From: Nodosilinea sp. LEGE 07298 | GTDB taxonomy: Bacteria; Cyanobacteriota; Cyanobacteriia; Phormidesmidales; Phormidesmidaceae | Assembly (NCBI RefSeq): GCF_015207265.1 | Contig: NZ_JADEXE010000001.1 | Span: 1 to 64,000, forward strand | DNA length: 64,000 nt | Direction: 5' to 3' | In this document: piece after piece, positions 63,396 through 64,000 of the stretch | Layout of the letters: each line of letters opens with the position of its first letter | How positions within the stretch are numbered: position 1 is the first letter of the stretch | Notes under the pieces: generated by a model | What the model was told of the DNA's origin: nothing | What the model saw: the letters and a program-made list of their open reading frames with translations, nothing else | The model's database searches: none | Position numbers and translations under genes: made by a program

Positions 63396-64000
63396 GTGAC
63401 CCAGCCGCCTTCCAGCCCCAATCCGCAGCCAGACCCACCCTTCGAACCTCTGACCCGAATGCAGGTGCTGGCGGCTATGGGCGTTACGGCAGTCGTGCTG
63501 CTGTTGATTTCGAAAATCTGGCTGTACTTTGACCCAGCGGAGCTGCTGCCGCTGCGACTGTCGCTACAGGACGGGCTGCTGGGTCTGGGCCTGGGCCTAG
63601 TGATTACTTTAGCCAGCGGTGCAGTTTACCGACTGTGGCCAGCCTATCGCCACAGTGCCGATACCTATCTGAGCATGGTGCTGCAGCCCCTACAGTGGCC
63701 CGATCTAATCTGGCTGGGGCTGCTACCGGGGTTGAGCGAAGAGCTGCTGTTTCGCGGAGTGATGCTGCCCGCGATCGGGCTTAATACTCTAGGAATTGTG
63801 GTGTCGGCGGCCAGCTTTGGGGTGCTGCACCTGAGTAGTTTGCAGCAGTGGACCTACGTAGTTTGGGCCACGGCCGTTGGCCTGGTGCTGGCGATCGGGG
63901 CGGTGCTGACGGGCAACCTGCTGGTGCCGATTGTGGCCCACACGGTAACAAACCTGGTTTCTAGTGCCATATGGAAGCTACGCCAGCAGCGTACTCCAGC
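63396..64000 (+). CDS. CPBP family intramembrane metalloprotease (3' end outside window)
   Basis: An open frame from a GTG at 63396 runs off the end of the window. After a proline-rich start there are several membrane helices. The CPBP motifs are present: GLSEELLFRGVMLP (EExxxR), SFGVLHLSS and LLVPIVAHTVTNLVS. Such proteases act within the membrane; some process prenylated or bacteriocin-related peptides, and many are uncharacterised. The start codon could also be the ATG at 63459. It is partial, with no stop codon seen. Confidence 0.82.
   Translation, partial: MTQPPSSPNPQPDPPFEPLTRMQVLAAMGVTAVVLLLISKIWLYFDPAELLPLRLSLQDGLLGLGLGLVITLASGAVYRLWPAYRHSADTYLSMVLQPLQWPDLIWLGLLPGLSEELLFRGVMLPAIGLNTLGIVVSAASFGVLHLSSLQQWTYVVWATAVGLVLAIGAVLTGNLLVPIVAHTVTNLVSSAIWKLRQQRTP

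Overview
The window is cyanobacterial chromosome, most like a filamentous Leptolyngbya/Nodosilinea-type organism. Evidence: the HIP1 octamer GCGATCGC recurs throughout; petM sits next to ycf39; and there are cyanobacterial markers such as PatD, NrtS, DUF4327, DUF6737, ComFB, a CGEP-type S9 peptidase and an ETR1-like histidine kinase. The assignment is inferred from gene content, not from a marker phylogeny. I saw no rRNA, tRNA or CRISPR array.

Layout. 0-14.6 kb: housekeeping and metabolism (polyphosphate kinase 2, DUF72, DUF4327, an orphan double PhnE permease, argH coupled to a glycosyltransferase-TPR gene, a ComFB protein, clpB, a lone HsdR-N-like nuclease, a secreted FAD oxidoreductase). 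14.7-21.8 kb: a plasticity zone. It holds a GNAT remnant, a SWIM zinc-finger gene gutted by an internal deletion, a Uma2 remnant, a RAYT transposase bracketed by inverted REP elements, a TIR-STAND-TPR candidate defence gene, a REPIN, and a degenerate array of 15 units with a 21-bp period. 21.8-31.6 kb: a small conserved gene, an S9D peptidase, cimA, a 2Fe-2S ferredoxin, a membrane alpha/beta hydrolase, a second 21-bp-period array, a double oligopeptide ABC ATPase and a zinc-ribbon protein. 31.9-43 kb: patD, bifunctional rel, purK-uraD, a GT4 glycosyltransferase, an MRB1590-type ATPase, pdxA, and petM-ycf39.

43-49.8 kb: a GH10 xylanase, then a peroxide module. perR-DUF6737 diverges from a type II peroxiredoxin whose promoter carries a near-perfect 27-bp palindrome; a thioredoxin-reductase-like flavoprotein and nrtS follow. 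An aldo/keto reductase and rpe come next. 49.9-58.2 kb: guaA and cbiD on one strand, a hydrolase coupled to cbiD, a YIP1-like gene, and tldE and tldD separated by a brnT-brnA toxin-antitoxin pair whose toxin has a single nonsense codon. 58.8-64 kb: signalling genes (REC-only regulator, DUF2294, NarL-type regulator, ethylene-receptor-like kinase) and a CPBP protease cut by the window end.

The most notable signals are the two unrelated-sequence but same-design 21-bp repeat arrays (21 bp equals two helical turns; units alternate A/B into 42-bp pairs), the TIR-STAND-TPR gene sitting between REP elements, the exact spacing match of the kinase sensor to the ETR1 copper/ethylene site, the PerR operator candidate, and a cluster of genes caught in decay.
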